Below are positions 16,567 to 25,246 of a stretch of DNA of 64,000 bases, piece after piece. The number at the start of each line of letters is the position of its first letter. Within the stretch, counting starts at the first letter, position 1. Below the pieces are notes generated by a model. It made no database searches. It was given only the letters and a program-made list of their open reading frames with translations, and had not been told where the DNA came from. Source of the DNA: Vicingus serpentipes (GTDB taxonomy: Bacteria; Bacteroidota; Bacteroidia; Flavobacteriales_E; Vicingaceae); the NCBI GenBank assembly GCA_024103385.1, contig JAGFIT010000087.1, positions 28,707-92,706 on the forward strand. Direction: 5' to 3'. Position numbers and translations under genes: made by a program.

Positions 16567-17185
16567 AGTCAATAGAACTGCTCAGTATTACACGCTTGGC
16601 AATCTCGAAGCTCCAAAATCAATATGGTTTGTGTTGCATGGTTATGGCTATTCTGCAAAATATTTCATTAAAAAGTTTGAACCTATACTTACTGATAACA
16701 TTTTAGTTGTTGCTCCTGAAGGACTTTCTAAATTTTACCTAAACGGGGTTAACGGTAGAGTTGGCGCAAGTTGGATGACCAAAGAAAACAGAGAGGAAGA
16801 AATAGATGATTACATTGATTTCCTAAACCGGCTTTATGCAGTTATAATTGGTGATAATTCTAATGTAAAAATTAACATTGTAGGGTTCTCTCAGGGAGGA
16901 GCAACAGCAAGTAGATGGTTGGCAAACGGAAATATTAAATGTGCTAATTTTATTCTTTGGGCAAGTTTTTTTCCCGAAGATATGGAAATTAAAAGCATAG
17001 CCAATAATACCAATACTTTTGTTTTGTATGGAGATGATGATGAATACATCACCGAAGATTGGGCAGAAAAGCAAGAGCAAATCATTCAACAATCAAATAT
17101 CAAATACCAACTGATAAAATTTAAAGGAAAACATGATATTCCTGCTGATGTACTAAAAGAAAATAGCTTAATTTACAACTGGTAA
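16550..17185 (+). CDS. alpha/beta hydrolase, phospholipase/carboxylesterase type
   Basis: This 211-residue cytoplasmic hydrolase has the oxyanion segment VLHGYGYSAKYF near residue 28 and the nucleophile elbow GFSQGG (about 106-111). The likely acid and base are LYGDDDEYI and the histidine in FKGKHDI. It fits the abhydrolase_2 group of esterases that act on short acyl esters or deacylate proteins; the substrate is not known. It overlaps the DUF983 gene by 17 bases. Its 3' end overlaps the convergent GT9 gene by 18 bases. Confidence 0.88.
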   Translation: MKHNIKVNRTAQYYTLGNLEAPKSIWFVLHGYGYSAKYFIKKFEPILTDNILVVAPEGLSKFYLNGVNGRVGASWMTKENREEEIDDYIDFLNRLYAVIIGDNSNVKINIVGFSQGGATASRWLANGNIKCANFILWASFFPEDMEIKSIANNTNTFVLYGDDDEYITEDWAEKQEQIIQQSNIKYQLIKFKGKHDIPADVLKENSLIYNW

Positions 17186-18169
17186 TCCCTTCAGTACTTC
17201 CTCCTCATCAATATCATTCATGCATTTAAAATGACCCTTAGGGCACTTATTATAACCTATCTTGGAACAAGGTCTGCACGATAATTTTTTATTTTGGATT
17301 ATCGTATATTTTTCAGGTTGATTAGGATAGTAAGGATACATTCCAAATTCAGGGACAGTGTTTCCCCAAACAGAAATAATTTGAACTCCTAATGCAACTC
17401 CAATATGCATCAACCCTGTATCATGAGTAATTAACACTTTACTTTGTTTTATCAATGATGCAGATTGATTGATGTTAAATTTTCCACAAGAATTAAAAAT
17501 TGCCCCCCCAACTTCTTGGCTAATTTTTTCCCCAACCTCCTTATCTTCATTTCCTCCCAACAACACAATTGGTTGATTTGCTTTCTTACAAATAGAACTA
17601 ATTTTATTTGACGGAAGTCTTTTCGTGAAATGCTGTGCTCCTATTGCAAAAGCAACATATCCATTTTGATGAGTAACTGGTAAATCCGTAACGTTCACCT
17701 CATCTGCTGCTGGAATAAAATAGTCCAACCCTTTATTATCATTTTCAACACCCAATGTTTTTACTGCTCCAAAATAACGATCTACAATATGCAAAGCAGG
17801 CAATTTATTAATTTTAAAAGCGGTTAATAACCATTTTTGGTAATTGATTTTATCAAAAGTAAATACCAGACTCTTTAGTTTTTTAACTACTCGCTTAGAG
17901 CGAAGATTCTTGTGCAAATCAATCACATAATCAAACTTTTCTTGCACCAACACCTCCAATACTTCATTGGTGCTTTTTTCAATAGTATGCACTTTTGAGA
18001 TATTAGGATTGTGGTCAACAATAGATCGATATTGTTTTTTAATCAAGAAGTGAATTTCAAGCTCTCCCTCCAACTGCTCTTTTAAACTTCGAACAACAGG
18101 AGTAGTCAAAACAATATCTCCAATTGAACTAAAACGAATAATCAATATTTTTACCTTCGCTTTTTCCAT
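17168..18169 (-). CDS. glycosyltransferase family 9 (heptosyltransferase-like)
   Basis: The 333-residue protein opens with the family signature ILIIRFSSIGDIVLTTPVVRSL. It has the C-terminal donor-site block TGLMHIGVALGVQIISVWG and a four-cysteine tail (SCRPC, YNKCPKGHFKC) as in many GT9 members. These enzymes transfer heptose or related sugars from ADP- or NDP-donors to lipopolysaccharide core at the cytoplasmic face. The acceptor here is unknown. A minus-strand TATATTTG box (18181-18174) sits just upstream, so the transcript may have almost no leader. Confidence 0.93.
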   Translation of the reverse strand: MEKAKVKILIIRFSSIGDIVLTTPVVRSLKEQLEGELEIHFLIKKQYRSIVDHNPNISKVHTIEKSTNEVLEVLVQEKFDYVIDLHKNLRSKRVVKKLKSLVFTFDKINYQKWLLTAFKINKLPALHIVDRYFGAVKTLGVENDNKGLDYFIPAADEVNVTDLPVTHQNGYVAFAIGAQHFTKRLPSNKISSICKKANQPIVLLGGNEDKEVGEKISQEVGGAIFNSCGKFNINQSASLIKQSKVLITHDTGLMHIGVALGVQIISVWGNTVPEFGMYPYYPNQPEKYTIIQNKKLSCRPCSKIGYNKCPKGHFKCMNDIDEEEVLKGLPVVN

Positions 18170-18173
18170 ACAA

Positions 18174-18181
18174 CAAATATA
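18174..18181 (-). promoter_or_regulatory. -7 box of the GT9 gene
   Basis: The minus strand reads TATATTTG from 18181 to 18174, ending 4 bases before the start codon at 18169. If used, the mRNA would be leaderless or nearly so. Confidence 0.4.
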
Positions 18182-18240
18182 GTTATCCCTAACATTAAAG
18201 CGGATTAATTATTACTTTTACTTCCATTTTAATAAAGTTT

Positions 18241-19224
18241 ATGAGAGAGTTAATTGAAAATTTTACCCAACATATTAGCGAATCAATTGCTATAAGTGAA
18301 AATGCTAATTTACGACCTACCAACAAAAAAATTAATAATGTATTAATTTGTGGATTAGGTGGTTCTGGTATTGGAGGAACAATTATTTCACAAATTGTAG
18401 CAACCGATACTCAAGTTCCTGTTATTGTCAATAAAGATTACAATATCCCTGCTTTTGTTAATGAAAACACGTTAGTTATTTGTTGCTCCTACTCTGGAAA
18501 TACAGAGGAATCATTAGAAATGTTAATTCAAGCTCAACAAAAAAACGCGGAAATTGCTTGTGTCACTTCTGGAGGAAAATTAAAAGAAATTGCTCAACAA
18601 AAAAATTACAATCACATTATTATTCCTAGTGGACATCCTCCAAGAGCAGCATTTGGATTATCTTTTCCTCCTTTGTTTTTTTTATTAAAGAACTATCAAT
18701 TGATTTCTAATGATTATACCAAACAATTAAAATCAGCCATTAATATACTCGATAAAGAAGAAAATAATATACTTACTGAAGCGAGAACTATCACAGAAAA
18801 ATTATTTCAAAAAATTCCTGTTATTTACGCTGCTGCTAATTATGAAGGAGTTGCTATTCGCTTTCGTCAGCAAATCAATGAAAATTCAAAAATGTTGTGC
18901 TGGCATCATGTTATTCCGGAAATGAACCACAATGAATTAGTAGGTTGGACAAGCAAAAATGAAGATTTAGCTGTAGTTATTTTTAGAAATGAAGACGATT
19001 ATTTTCGAACTCAAAAAAGAATAGAAGTTAACAAAGCTGTATTTCAGCAATATACTTCTACCATTATTGAAATTTATTCCAAAGGATCATCTCAATTAGA
19101 GAAAGCCTTATACCTAATCCATATTGGTGATTGGGTATCTTATCTCTTAGCAGAAAAAAAAGGAATTGATGTTACTGAAGTAGATGTCATCACTAATCTT
19201 AAAAATGAGCTGTCAAAAATATAG
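18241..19224 (+). CDS. bifunctional phosphoglucose/phosphomannose isomerase
   Basis: This 327-residue SIS-domain protein belongs to the PGI/PMI family, which interconverts fructose 6-phosphate with glucose 6-phosphate and mannose 6-phosphate. The first SIS motif VLICGLGGSGIGGTI (about 34-48) and CCSYSGNTEESL (about 80-91) bind the phosphate. PSGHPPRAAFG and the second-domain sequence PEMNHNELVGW are family landmarks, the latter containing the conserved histidine. The length is normal. lipB follows after 37 bases on the same strand. Confidence 0.92.
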   Translation: MRELIENFTQHISESIAISENANLRPTNKKINNVLICGLGGSGIGGTIISQIVATDTQVPVIVNKDYNIPAFVNENTLVICCSYSGNTEESLEMLIQAQQKNAEIACVTSGGKLKEIAQQKNYNHIIIPSGHPPRAAFGLSFPPLFFLLKNYQLISNDYTKQLKSAINILDKEENNILTEARTITEKLFQKIPVIYAAANYEGVAIRFRQQINENSKMLCWHHVIPEMNHNELVGWTSKNEDLAVVIFRNEDDYFRTQKRIEVNKAVFQQYTSTIIEIYSKGSSQLEKALYLIHIGDWVSYLLAEKKGIDVTEVDVITNLKNELSKI

Positions 19225-19261
19225 CTTACTTCGTACCTCACGATGATGAAATTAATACCCA

Positions 19262-19960
19262 ATGCAACAAGTACATTTTCAAGATTTAGGATTAATTGAC
19301 TACAAAGAAGCTTGGGATTACCAAGAACAACTTTTTAAAACCAATGTAGATGCTAAAATCGAAAATCGTAAAGCTGAAAAAATAATTGTTCCTACTAATC
19401 ATCATTTGCTTTTCTGTGAACATCCTCACGTATACACCCTAGGGAAAAGTGGAAATGAAAGCCATCTTTTATTATCTGAAAAAATGCTCCAACAAAAAGG
19501 AGCAACCTATTACAAAATAAACAGAGGAGGTGATATTACTTATCACGGTCCAGGGCAAATTGTCGGGTATCCTATTTTAGATTTAGACTATTTTTTTACT
19601 GATATCCATAAATACCTGAGATTATTAGAAGAAATGATTATTCTTACGCTAGCAGAATATGGTATAAAGGCAGGGAGGTATGAAGGTTTTACTGGCGTAT
19701 GGATAGACCCTGAAAATCCATTAAAAGCGAGAAAAATATGCGCCATGGGAGTTCGTTGTAGTCGTTGGGTAACGATGCACGGTTTTGCGCTAAATATTAA
19801 TGCAGACTTAGATTATTTCAATAATATCATCCCCTGCGGAATAAACGATAAACAAGTTACTTCCTTAAAAAAGGAACTTAATCAAGAAATTAACGTAGAG
19901 GGGGTGAAAGAAAAATTAAAAACCCATTTTACAACACTCTTCAAGGCTAAATTAATCTAA
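19262..19960 (+). CDS. lipB: octanoyl-(acyl carrier protein):protein octanoyltransferase
   Basis: LipB moves octanoate from ACP to lipoyl-dependent proteins, the first step of lipoate assembly. The 232-residue protein has RGGDITYHGPGQIVGYPI (about 94-111). The catalytic lysine is in ARKICAMGVR and the nucleophilic cysteine in IIPCGI. It is full length, and its stop is 1 base before the next ATG. LipA is not in the window. Confidence 0.96.
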   Translation: MQQVHFQDLGLIDYKEAWDYQEQLFKTNVDAKIENRKAEKIIVPTNHHLLFCEHPHVYTLGKSGNESHLLLSEKMLQQKGATYYKINRGGDITYHGPGQIVGYPILDLDYFFTDIHKYLRLLEEMIILTLAEYGIKAGRYEGFTGVWIDPENPLKARKICAMGVRCSRWVTMHGFALNINADLDYFNNIIPCGINDKQVTSLKKELNQEINVEGVKEKLKTHFTTLFKAKLI

Positions 19961-19961
19961 C

Positions 19962-21110
19962 ATGAAAATCGTTAAAAAAATAGTTCTTACAATAATTATC
20001 GTTATTGGACTTGCTTCTCTATTGGTTGTTATTACTGGAAACACCCACCTATTTAAAGCTGTTTCTTCTACCTATTTAAAAGGAAAAACAGGTCCTACTA
20101 TTGATGATTACCCTCTCTTTGAAAACAGAAAAGTAGCAGTCGGAAAATACCAGCCTTGGTTAATTAGCAGAAACTACAATAAAACTAAAGATGATATTCT
20201 TTTAAAAGAAATTGAAAAATATCATCCTGCCGCTTTTTTAATAGTTAAAAATGATTCCATTTGTTATGAAGAGTATTGGGATAATTATAATGAGAACTCA
20301 TTAACTAATTCTTTCTCCATTGCTAAAACATTTGTAGGTTTGTTAATAGGTATTGCCATTGATGAAGGTAAAATTAATGGAGTAGATGACCCTGTTGCTA
20401 ATTATTTACCTCAATACAAAGAACACACGGAACTTACTATTGAACATTTACTTACCATGAGCTCAGGAATTAATTTTGATGAAAGCTACAATAGTCCTTT
20501 TGGCCACATGGCAAAAGCTTACTATGGAACCGATATTAAAAAATTGAACTCCAATTATACCGTAATGGAAAAGCCTGGAGAAACATGGAGATACCTTGGC
20601 GGAAATACAATTATTTTATCCCTCATATTAGAAAAAGTAACAGGTATGTCCCTTTCTGAATACATGAGTGAAAAAGTATGGAAACCCATTGGTGCCAAAA
20701 ATGAGGCATTATGGAGTTTAGATCATAAAGATGGGCTAGAAAAAGCCTATTGTTGTTTTTACTCTAATGCCAGAGATTTTGCTAGAATTGGAAAATTGTA
20801 TTTAAATGGAGGATTATGGAATGGCGAACGAATTGTAACAGAAAAATATGTTGATGCATCTATTTGTTCTGCCTACCACCTAAAAGATAAAGACAAAAAA
20901 CCTGTAGATTTTTATGGTTATCAAATGTGGAGCACCTATTACAAAGACATCGATATATTTTATGCTAGAGGTATACAAGGTCAATACATTATCACTATCC
21001 CTGAAAAAAATATTGTTATTGTGAGATTAGGCTATCAACGTGCTTCTAACCTAGAAAATAATCACCCAGCAGATTTATACCATTACATTGATTTTGCTTT
21101 GAAGCAATAA
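19962..21110 (+). CDS. serine hydrolase, class C beta-lactamase family
   Basis: The 382-residue protein has an N-terminal membrane helix (residues 5-25) that serves as a signal anchor or signal peptide, so it acts in the periplasm. The beta-lactamase/transpeptidase fold is shown by the SxxK motif SIAK (in TNSFSIAKTFVGLL) and by the LTMSSGINFDES block; the expected YxN position is around RYLGGN. Such proteins are often esterases or peptidases rather than beta-lactamases. It directly follows lipB with one base between. Its stop abuts the convergent DUF2480 gene. Confidence 0.9.
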   Translation: MKIVKKIVLTIIIVIGLASLLVVITGNTHLFKAVSSTYLKGKTGPTIDDYPLFENRKVAVGKYQPWLISRNYNKTKDDILLKEIEKYHPAAFLIVKNDSICYEEYWDNYNENSLTNSFSIAKTFVGLLIGIAIDEGKINGVDDPVANYLPQYKEHTELTIEHLLTMSSGINFDESYNSPFGHMAKAYYGTDIKKLNSNYTVMEKPGETWRYLGGNTIILSLILEKVTGMSLSEYMSEKVWKPIGAKNEALWSLDHKDGLEKAYCCFYSNARDFARIGKLYLNGGLWNGERIVTEKYVDASICSAYHLKDKDKKPVDFYGYQMWSTYYKDIDIFYARGIQGQYIITIPEKNIVIVRLGYQRASNLENNHPADLYHYIDFALKQ

Positions 21111-21617
21111 TTAATTTTTCCTTTTAAACAAAGGCACTGAAGAACATGCTTCTCCAAATAAAATGTTCTTTGCATAACCTTGTAGTTTTACTGTAAAATC
21201 TACAAAAGCAGCTTCAGGAATAGGATACTTCCCACACCCTTTTACAATTACATTCTTATCTTGAAACCGTGTGAAATCAAGTGTTGAAATTATCGAATCA
21301 AAAATTTCTTTCTCTAATTGTTCCTTATTACCCATTATTACTTTTTTAGCAAAAGGTTCTATTTTAGAAGCCAACAACATAAACGCCCAAAGAGGAACAA
21401 TAGCATCTGAAGAACAAATTATTCCAACATATTTACCTTGGTATTTAGACCAATCATTTTGTAGGATAAACGCTCTAAACTCTTTTTCTACCAATACTAA
21501 CCCTTCATGTAAATTTTCCTTAATATCATACAATACTCGTTCTCCCTCTGGATAATAGTCATCTAAACTTACTTGAATTAGATTACTGTTTTCTACTCTA
21601 TTTACAATTTCATCCAT
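21111..21617 (-). CDS. DUF2480 family protein
   Basis: The 168-residue cytoplasmic protein matches a conserved Bacteroidota family. Landmarks are VSLDDYYPEGERVLYDIKENL, VGIICSSDAIVPLWAFMLLASK and VKGCGKYPIPEAAFVDFTVKLQ. No enzymatic motif is recognised and the function is unknown. On its own minus strand a TAATTTTG box (21629-21622) ends 4 bases before the ATG. It is divergent from the ALDH gene and convergent with the serine hydrolase. Confidence 0.85.
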   Translation of the reverse strand: MDEIVNRVENSNLIQVSLDDYYPEGERVLYDIKENLHEGLVLVEKEFRAFILQNDWSKYQGKYVGIICSSDAIVPLWAFMLLASKIEPFAKKVIMGNKEQLEKEIFDSIISTLDFTRFQDKNVIVKGCGKYPIPEAAFVDFTVKLQGYAKNILFGEACSSVPLFKRKN

Positions 21618-21666
21618 AACCCAAAATTACGTTAAAATAATTCCACATCTACCCACTATATTTAGT

Positions 21667-21674
21667 TAAATTTG
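21667..21674 (+). promoter_or_regulatory. -7 box of the ALDH7 gene
   Basis: TAAATTTG matches the phylum consensus and ends 23 bases before the ATG at 21698. Confidence 0.5.
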
Positions 21675-21697
21675 TAAATAATTATAAAAAAGCAGCT

Positions 21698-23257
21698 ATG
21701 TCTACTACCTTCACAGCAAATCAGTACGGAATAAAAGAAGCTTTACAACAATTAGGTGTAAAGGAAATTAACAACGGCACATCAACTGGATCCATAAACT
21801 TTGGAGGTGGAAATCCTATCGATTCTTATTCTCCTGTTGATGGAAAATTAATTGGAAGCGTTACTACTACAACCAAAGAAGATTATGAAAAAGTAATAGA
21901 TGCTGCTCAAAAAGCTTTTAAGGCATTTCGCCAAATTCCAGCACCACAAAGAGGAGAAATTGTTCGTCAGTTTGGAAACAAATTAAGAGAGTTAAAAGAA
22001 CCACTAGGAAAATTGGTGTCTTATGAAATGGGAAAATCTTTACAAGAAGGATATGGGGAAGTACAAGAAATGATTGATATCTGTGATTTTGCTGTAGGCT
22101 TATCAAGGCAATTACACGGACTCACAATTCCATCTGAACGCCCTGGGCATGTAATGAGAGAACAATACCATCCTTTAGGAATTGTAGGTATTATTTCTGC
22201 TTTTAATTTCCCTGTTGCAGTTTGGGCGTGGAATACTGCTTTATCATGGGTTTGTGGTGATGTTTGTGTTTGGAAAGCTTCTGAAAAAACTCCTCTTTGC
22301 GCTGTTGCTTGTCAAAATATTATAGCTGCAGTACTTAAAAAAAATAATTTACCTGAAGGAATATCATGCATTATCAACGGAGACTATAAAGTAGGTGAAA
22401 TGATAACTACTGATGAAAGAATCCCTTTAATTTCTGCAACTGGATCTACAAGAATGGGAAGAATTGTTGGTACAACCGTAGCGCAACGTTTTGGGAAATC
22501 TTTATTGGAGTTAGGCGGAAATAATGCTATCATTATCACTCCCAGTGCCGATTTAAAAGTAGTAGTTCCTGGAGCTGTATTTGGCGCTGTTGGTACTTGC
22601 GGACAAAGATGTACTTCTACTAGAAGATTAATTATTCATGAATCTGTTTACGATAAAGTAAGAGATGCTATTGTAGGCGCTTACCAACAAATTACAATTG
22701 GTAATCCTCTAGATCAAAAAAACCATGTTGGTCCGTTGATTGATAAAGATGCTGTCAACACGTATTTAAGTGCTATCGAAAAAGCAAAATCAGAAGGAGG
22801 AAATATCTTAATTGAGGGTGGTGTTTTAGAAGGAGAAGGATATGAGAGTGGTTGCTATGTAAAACCTGCTATTATTGAAGCTAAAAACGAATTTGAGATT
22901 GTACAATCAGAAACCTTTGCTCCAATTTTATATTTATTAAAATACAACGGTGATGTAGAAAATGCTATTGAAATCCAAAATGGAGTTGCCCAAGGATTAT
23001 CTTCTGCAATTATGACCAATAGCATCAAAGAAGCTGAACGATTTTTATCTTTTGCTGGTTCGGATTGTGGCATTGCCAACGTTAATATTGGAACTTCTGG
23101 AGCTGAAATAGGTGGTGCTTTTGGTGGAGAAAAAGAAACAGGTGGTGGGCGTGAGTCTGGTTCTGATGCATGGAAATTTTACATGAGAAGACAAACCAAC
23201 ACCATTAACTATTCTGATGAATTGCCTTTAGCACAAGGCATTAAGTTTGATTTGTAA
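21698..23257 (+). CDS. ALDH7-type aldehyde dehydrogenase (aminoadipate semialdehyde/P6C type)
   Basis: This 519-residue NAD(P)-dependent aldehyde dehydrogenase is most like the antiquitin/ALDH7 group, which oxidises alpha-aminoadipate semialdehyde in lysine breakdown. It shows GIISAFNFPVAVWAWNTALSW, the glutamate of LELGGNNAIII, the catalytic cysteine of GTCGQRCTSTRRL, and the C-terminal GGEKETGGGRESGSDAWKFYMRRQT typical of the group. No other lysine-catabolism gene is next to it, so the substrate is inferred from family resemblance. A strong bidirectional hairpin follows the stop. Confidence 0.93.
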   Translation: MSTTFTANQYGIKEALQQLGVKEINNGTSTGSINFGGGNPIDSYSPVDGKLIGSVTTTTKEDYEKVIDAAQKAFKAFRQIPAPQRGEIVRQFGNKLRELKEPLGKLVSYEMGKSLQEGYGEVQEMIDICDFAVGLSRQLHGLTIPSERPGHVMREQYHPLGIVGIISAFNFPVAVWAWNTALSWVCGDVCVWKASEKTPLCAVACQNIIAAVLKKNNLPEGISCIINGDYKVGEMITTDERIPLISATGSTRMGRIVGTTVAQRFGKSLLELGGNNAIIITPSADLKVVVPGAVFGAVGTCGQRCTSTRRLIIHESVYDKVRDAIVGAYQQITIGNPLDQKNHVGPLIDKDAVNTYLSAIEKAKSEGGNILIEGGVLEGEGYESGCYVKPAIIEAKNEFEIVQSETFAPILYLLKYNGDVENAIEIQNGVAQGLSSAIMTNSIKEAERFLSFAGSDCGIANVNIGTSGAEIGGAFGGEKETGGGRESGSDAWKFYMRRQTNTINYSDELPLAQGIKFDL

Positions 23258-23271
23258 AAAGAAATTCTTTA

Positions 23272-23309
23272 AATAATAAGCTCAATAGAATTCTATTGGG
23301 CCTATTATT
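23272..23309. terminator. Bidirectional hairpin terminator
   Basis: Arms of 17 bases around an AATT loop pair with one mismatch and one G-U pair. The 3' side is followed by a T-rich run, and the 5' side is A-rich. It lies between the convergent ALDH7 and outer-membrane protein genes and can serve both. Confidence 0.8.
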
Positions 23310-23326
23310 ATTCTTTTTTATACCAA

Positions 23327-24124
23327 TTAAAACGCTATACCTACAGAAATAGCAAATTTGAAATTGGGAAATAAAAAAGGTGCTTTAACACTCACTTTAT
23401 CATTTTCTGTGGTTACATTAACCTTGTCTCCAACAATCGTAAAATCCTTCATTTCTTCTCTAATTTCATTTCCCCATTTTTCATAATCAACATCCATATC
23501 TTCTGCCGTTATATCTACTTCAAACAAATAAGAATCAATTCCCAAACCAAAAAAATTCCAATCTATTGACACTTTCTGAGCGATTAACCATTGATATCCA
23601 ATCATCGCTCCTAACCCTAATTGCCTGAACCCTGCATCAAAATTGCCTATCACATCTATATCATAACCTGAACCATTATATGTAGCCTTAGATTGTTGAG
23701 TAGGTGTTAAATCTGCAAATTCTGAAGGTGTTGCTTCATAGCCAAATTCTGTCGAAGTTTCAATTTTATACTTGTTGTATTTTATGTATGGTGCAAAATA
23801 AAAACCTCTAGGAGCTTCTCTTAGAGAACTAGTATAAAAACGATATTCTCCACTTATAGAAAAACCTGTTACTCTATTTTTAAGATCAATTGTTCCTCCA
23901 TAATCTTCAACTTTAGATTCGTCATAGATAAAATTGGGCAATTCGTTAGGGATTATTATCCCTAGGTTAATTTGAGCTGTTTGTTTTTCTTTAATTACCC
24001 TTTCATAACCCACCCTGATCTCTCCCCATATAGTAGGAAGTATGCTTAATTTAACATTGTTGTTTTGAGTGTAAGATTTAATTCCCGCGATTATTACTAT
24101 ACAAATTATAATACATTTTTTCAT
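23327..24124 (-). CDS. secreted beta-barrel outer-membrane protein, hypothetical
   Basis: The 265-residue protein has a signal peptide (MKKCIIICIVIIAGIKSYTQ). Alternating hydrophobic/polar strands end in a C-terminal aromatic FAISVGIAF, as expected of a small outer-membrane beta-barrel (DUF3575-like architecture). The strands EYRFYTSS and GFYFAPYIKY support a barrel. The frame extends 2 codons to a GTG at 24130, but ATG 24124 followed by two lysines is the natural start. It is divergent from the first thiamine riboswitch. Its function is unknown, and it may or may not be linked to thiamine. Confidence 0.7.
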   Translation of the reverse strand: MKKCIIICIVIIAGIKSYTQNNNVKLSILPTIWGEIRVGYERVIKEKQTAQINLGIIIPNELPNFIYDESKVEDYGGTIDLKNRVTGFSISGEYRFYTSSLREAPRGFYFAPYIKYNKYKIETSTEFGYEATPSEFADLTPTQQSKATYNGSGYDIDVIGNFDAGFRQLGLGAMIGYQWLIAQKVSIDWNFFGLGIDSYLFEVDITAEDMDVDYEKWGNEIREEMKDFTIVGDKVNVTTENDKVSVKAPFLFPNFKFAISVGIAF

Positions 24125-24202
24125 TTCCACGATTTAATAAAGGCAAAGGAAATAATATTTTGTGATTTATTCAATAATACATTTTACATTCATTATAATC
24201 AC

Positions 24203-24210
24203 TAAATTTG
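24203..24210 (+). promoter_or_regulatory. -7 box of the thiamine-binding/PnuT/kinase operon
   Basis: TAAATTTG ends 7 bases before the first paired base of the TPP aptamer, so transcription would start right at the riboswitch, as expected for a riboswitch leader. Confidence 0.6.
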
Positions 24211-24215
24211 GACTA

Positions 24216-24366
24216 AGCTTTGAGGGTGTCATAAGTTGTAAGTTTTAAGTTTTAAAGTTACTGAAACACGATTTACTTTTTACTTTCCTCTTTCTACTTT
24301 CAACCAAAAAGACTGAAATCATACCCTTTTAACCTGAATTCGGTAATGCGAACGCAGGAAAAAGTA
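24216..24366 (+). promoter_or_regulatory. TPP riboswitch 1 (long P3 insertion, variant core)
   Basis: The conserved THI-element core is present. The pairing parts are P1 CTTT (24218-24221)/AAAG (24361-24364), P2 GGGT (24224-24227)/ACCC (24323-24326), P3 GTC (24228-24230)/GAC (24311-24313), P4 CCTG (24333-24336)/CAGG (24355-24358) and P5 TTCG (24339-24342)/CGAA (24349-24352), with TAATG between the P5 arms. P3 carries an extra 80 bases (24231-24310). The normally invariant CTGAGA reads CTGAAA at 24313-24318. Downstream, complementary strings near 24379-24385 and 24400-24407 followed by T could be the switching hairpin. Confidence 0.78.
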
Positions 24367-24426
24367 TCAGAAAAGGAGATAGCTTCCTAACTCATTTTCA
24401 AAGCTATTTTACTAAAATTGTTAATT

Positions 24427-24675
24427 ATGAAAACAACAGTAGAAATAAGTAAATATCCATTAACCAATGATTACGAACCTCCTATTTTAGATTTTATTAA
24501 TCGCTTAAATGAGAATACTAACTTTACTGTAAAAACTAATGCCACCAGTACACATATTACTGGCAATTACGATGAAGTCATGGAAGCTCTTCAAAAAGAA
24601 ATAAAAACTTCTTTTGAAAAATATGGAAAAGCTATTTTTGTAATGAAAGTACTTTTAGGTGATTTGGGCATCTAA
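24427..24675 (+). CDS. YkoF/MTH1187-like thiamine-binding protein
   Basis: The 82-residue protein has the ferredoxin-like fold pattern of the thiamine_BP family (PF01910). It starts TTVEISKYPLTNDYEPPILDFI, and THITGNYDEVMEALQKEIKTSFEKYGKAIFVMKVLLG forms the second half. In this family the domain binds thiamine or a pyrimidine precursor in the cytoplasm. A TTG 9 bases further upstream is in frame, but ATG 24427 is preferred. It is the first gene behind TPP riboswitch 1 and overlaps the permease gene by 17 bases. Function is inferred from family plus riboswitch. Confidence 0.8.
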   Translation: MKTTVEISKYPLTNDYEPPILDFINRLNENTNFTVKTNATSTHITGNYDEVMEALQKEIKTSFEKYGKAIFVMKVLLGDLGI

Positions 24676-25246
24676 CCATATTGACTTATTGCTTGAAATA
24701 ATAGCGGTAATTTTGGGAATTATTTATGTTTTTTTAGCAGCAAAAAACAAAATTTCTTGTTGGATATATGGAATATTGGGCTCACTGCTCAGTATTATCC
24801 TTTTTGTGTTTTATGCAAAACTATATGCTGAAGCAATGTTGTATTTATTTTATGTAGCAGCAGGGATTTACGGCTGGGTAAACTGGAAAAATCAAAAACA
24901 TGAATCCGAAGTTTATCAGAAAAAAATATCAACACACCTGTTTATTGTTAGCTGTGGAGTTGGGTTATCAATTGGACTTTATTTGATCTTAACCACATTT
25001 TTTAAAGAAGCAAAAAAACCTTTAATTGATTCATTTACAACCGTTTTCAGTCTTATTGCTACTTACTTAACTACCAAAAAATGGATAGCAAATTGGATTT
25101 ATTGGATTGTAATAGACGTGGTAAGCACCTATCTTTATTTTAGTAGAGGCCTAGAAATTTATGCCTTATTAATGCTAGCTTATTCTTTTATAGCTCTTTA
25201 TGGTTATTGGGAATGGAAAAAATTAAATGTTATTAAAGTTGACTAA
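24659..25246 (+). CDS. pnuT: PnuC-family permease, probably thiamine-specific (PnuT)
   Basis: The 195-residue inner-membrane protein has about seven helices, starting LLLEIIAVILGIIYVFLAAK. The family's WVNW and W-x2-NW motifs are present (GIYGWVNWKNQ and KKWIANWIYWIVIDVVSTYLYF). PnuC proteins move nicotinamide riboside by facilitated diffusion. PnuT members take thiamine, and in Bacteroidota these are the ones under TPP riboswitches, which is the case here. The start is GTG 24659 within the end of the preceding gene. It overlaps the kinase gene by 20 bases, so the three are tightly coupled. Confidence 0.88.
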   Translation: MIWASNHIDLLLEIIAVILGIIYVFLAAKNKISCWIYGILGSLLSIILFVFYAKLYAEAMLYLFYVAAGIYGWVNWKNQKHESEVYQKKISTHLFIVSCGVGLSIGLYLILTTFFKEAKKPLIDSFTTVFSLIATYLTTKKWIANWIYWIVIDVVSTYLYFSRGLEIYALLMLAYSFIALYGYWEWKKLNVIKVD

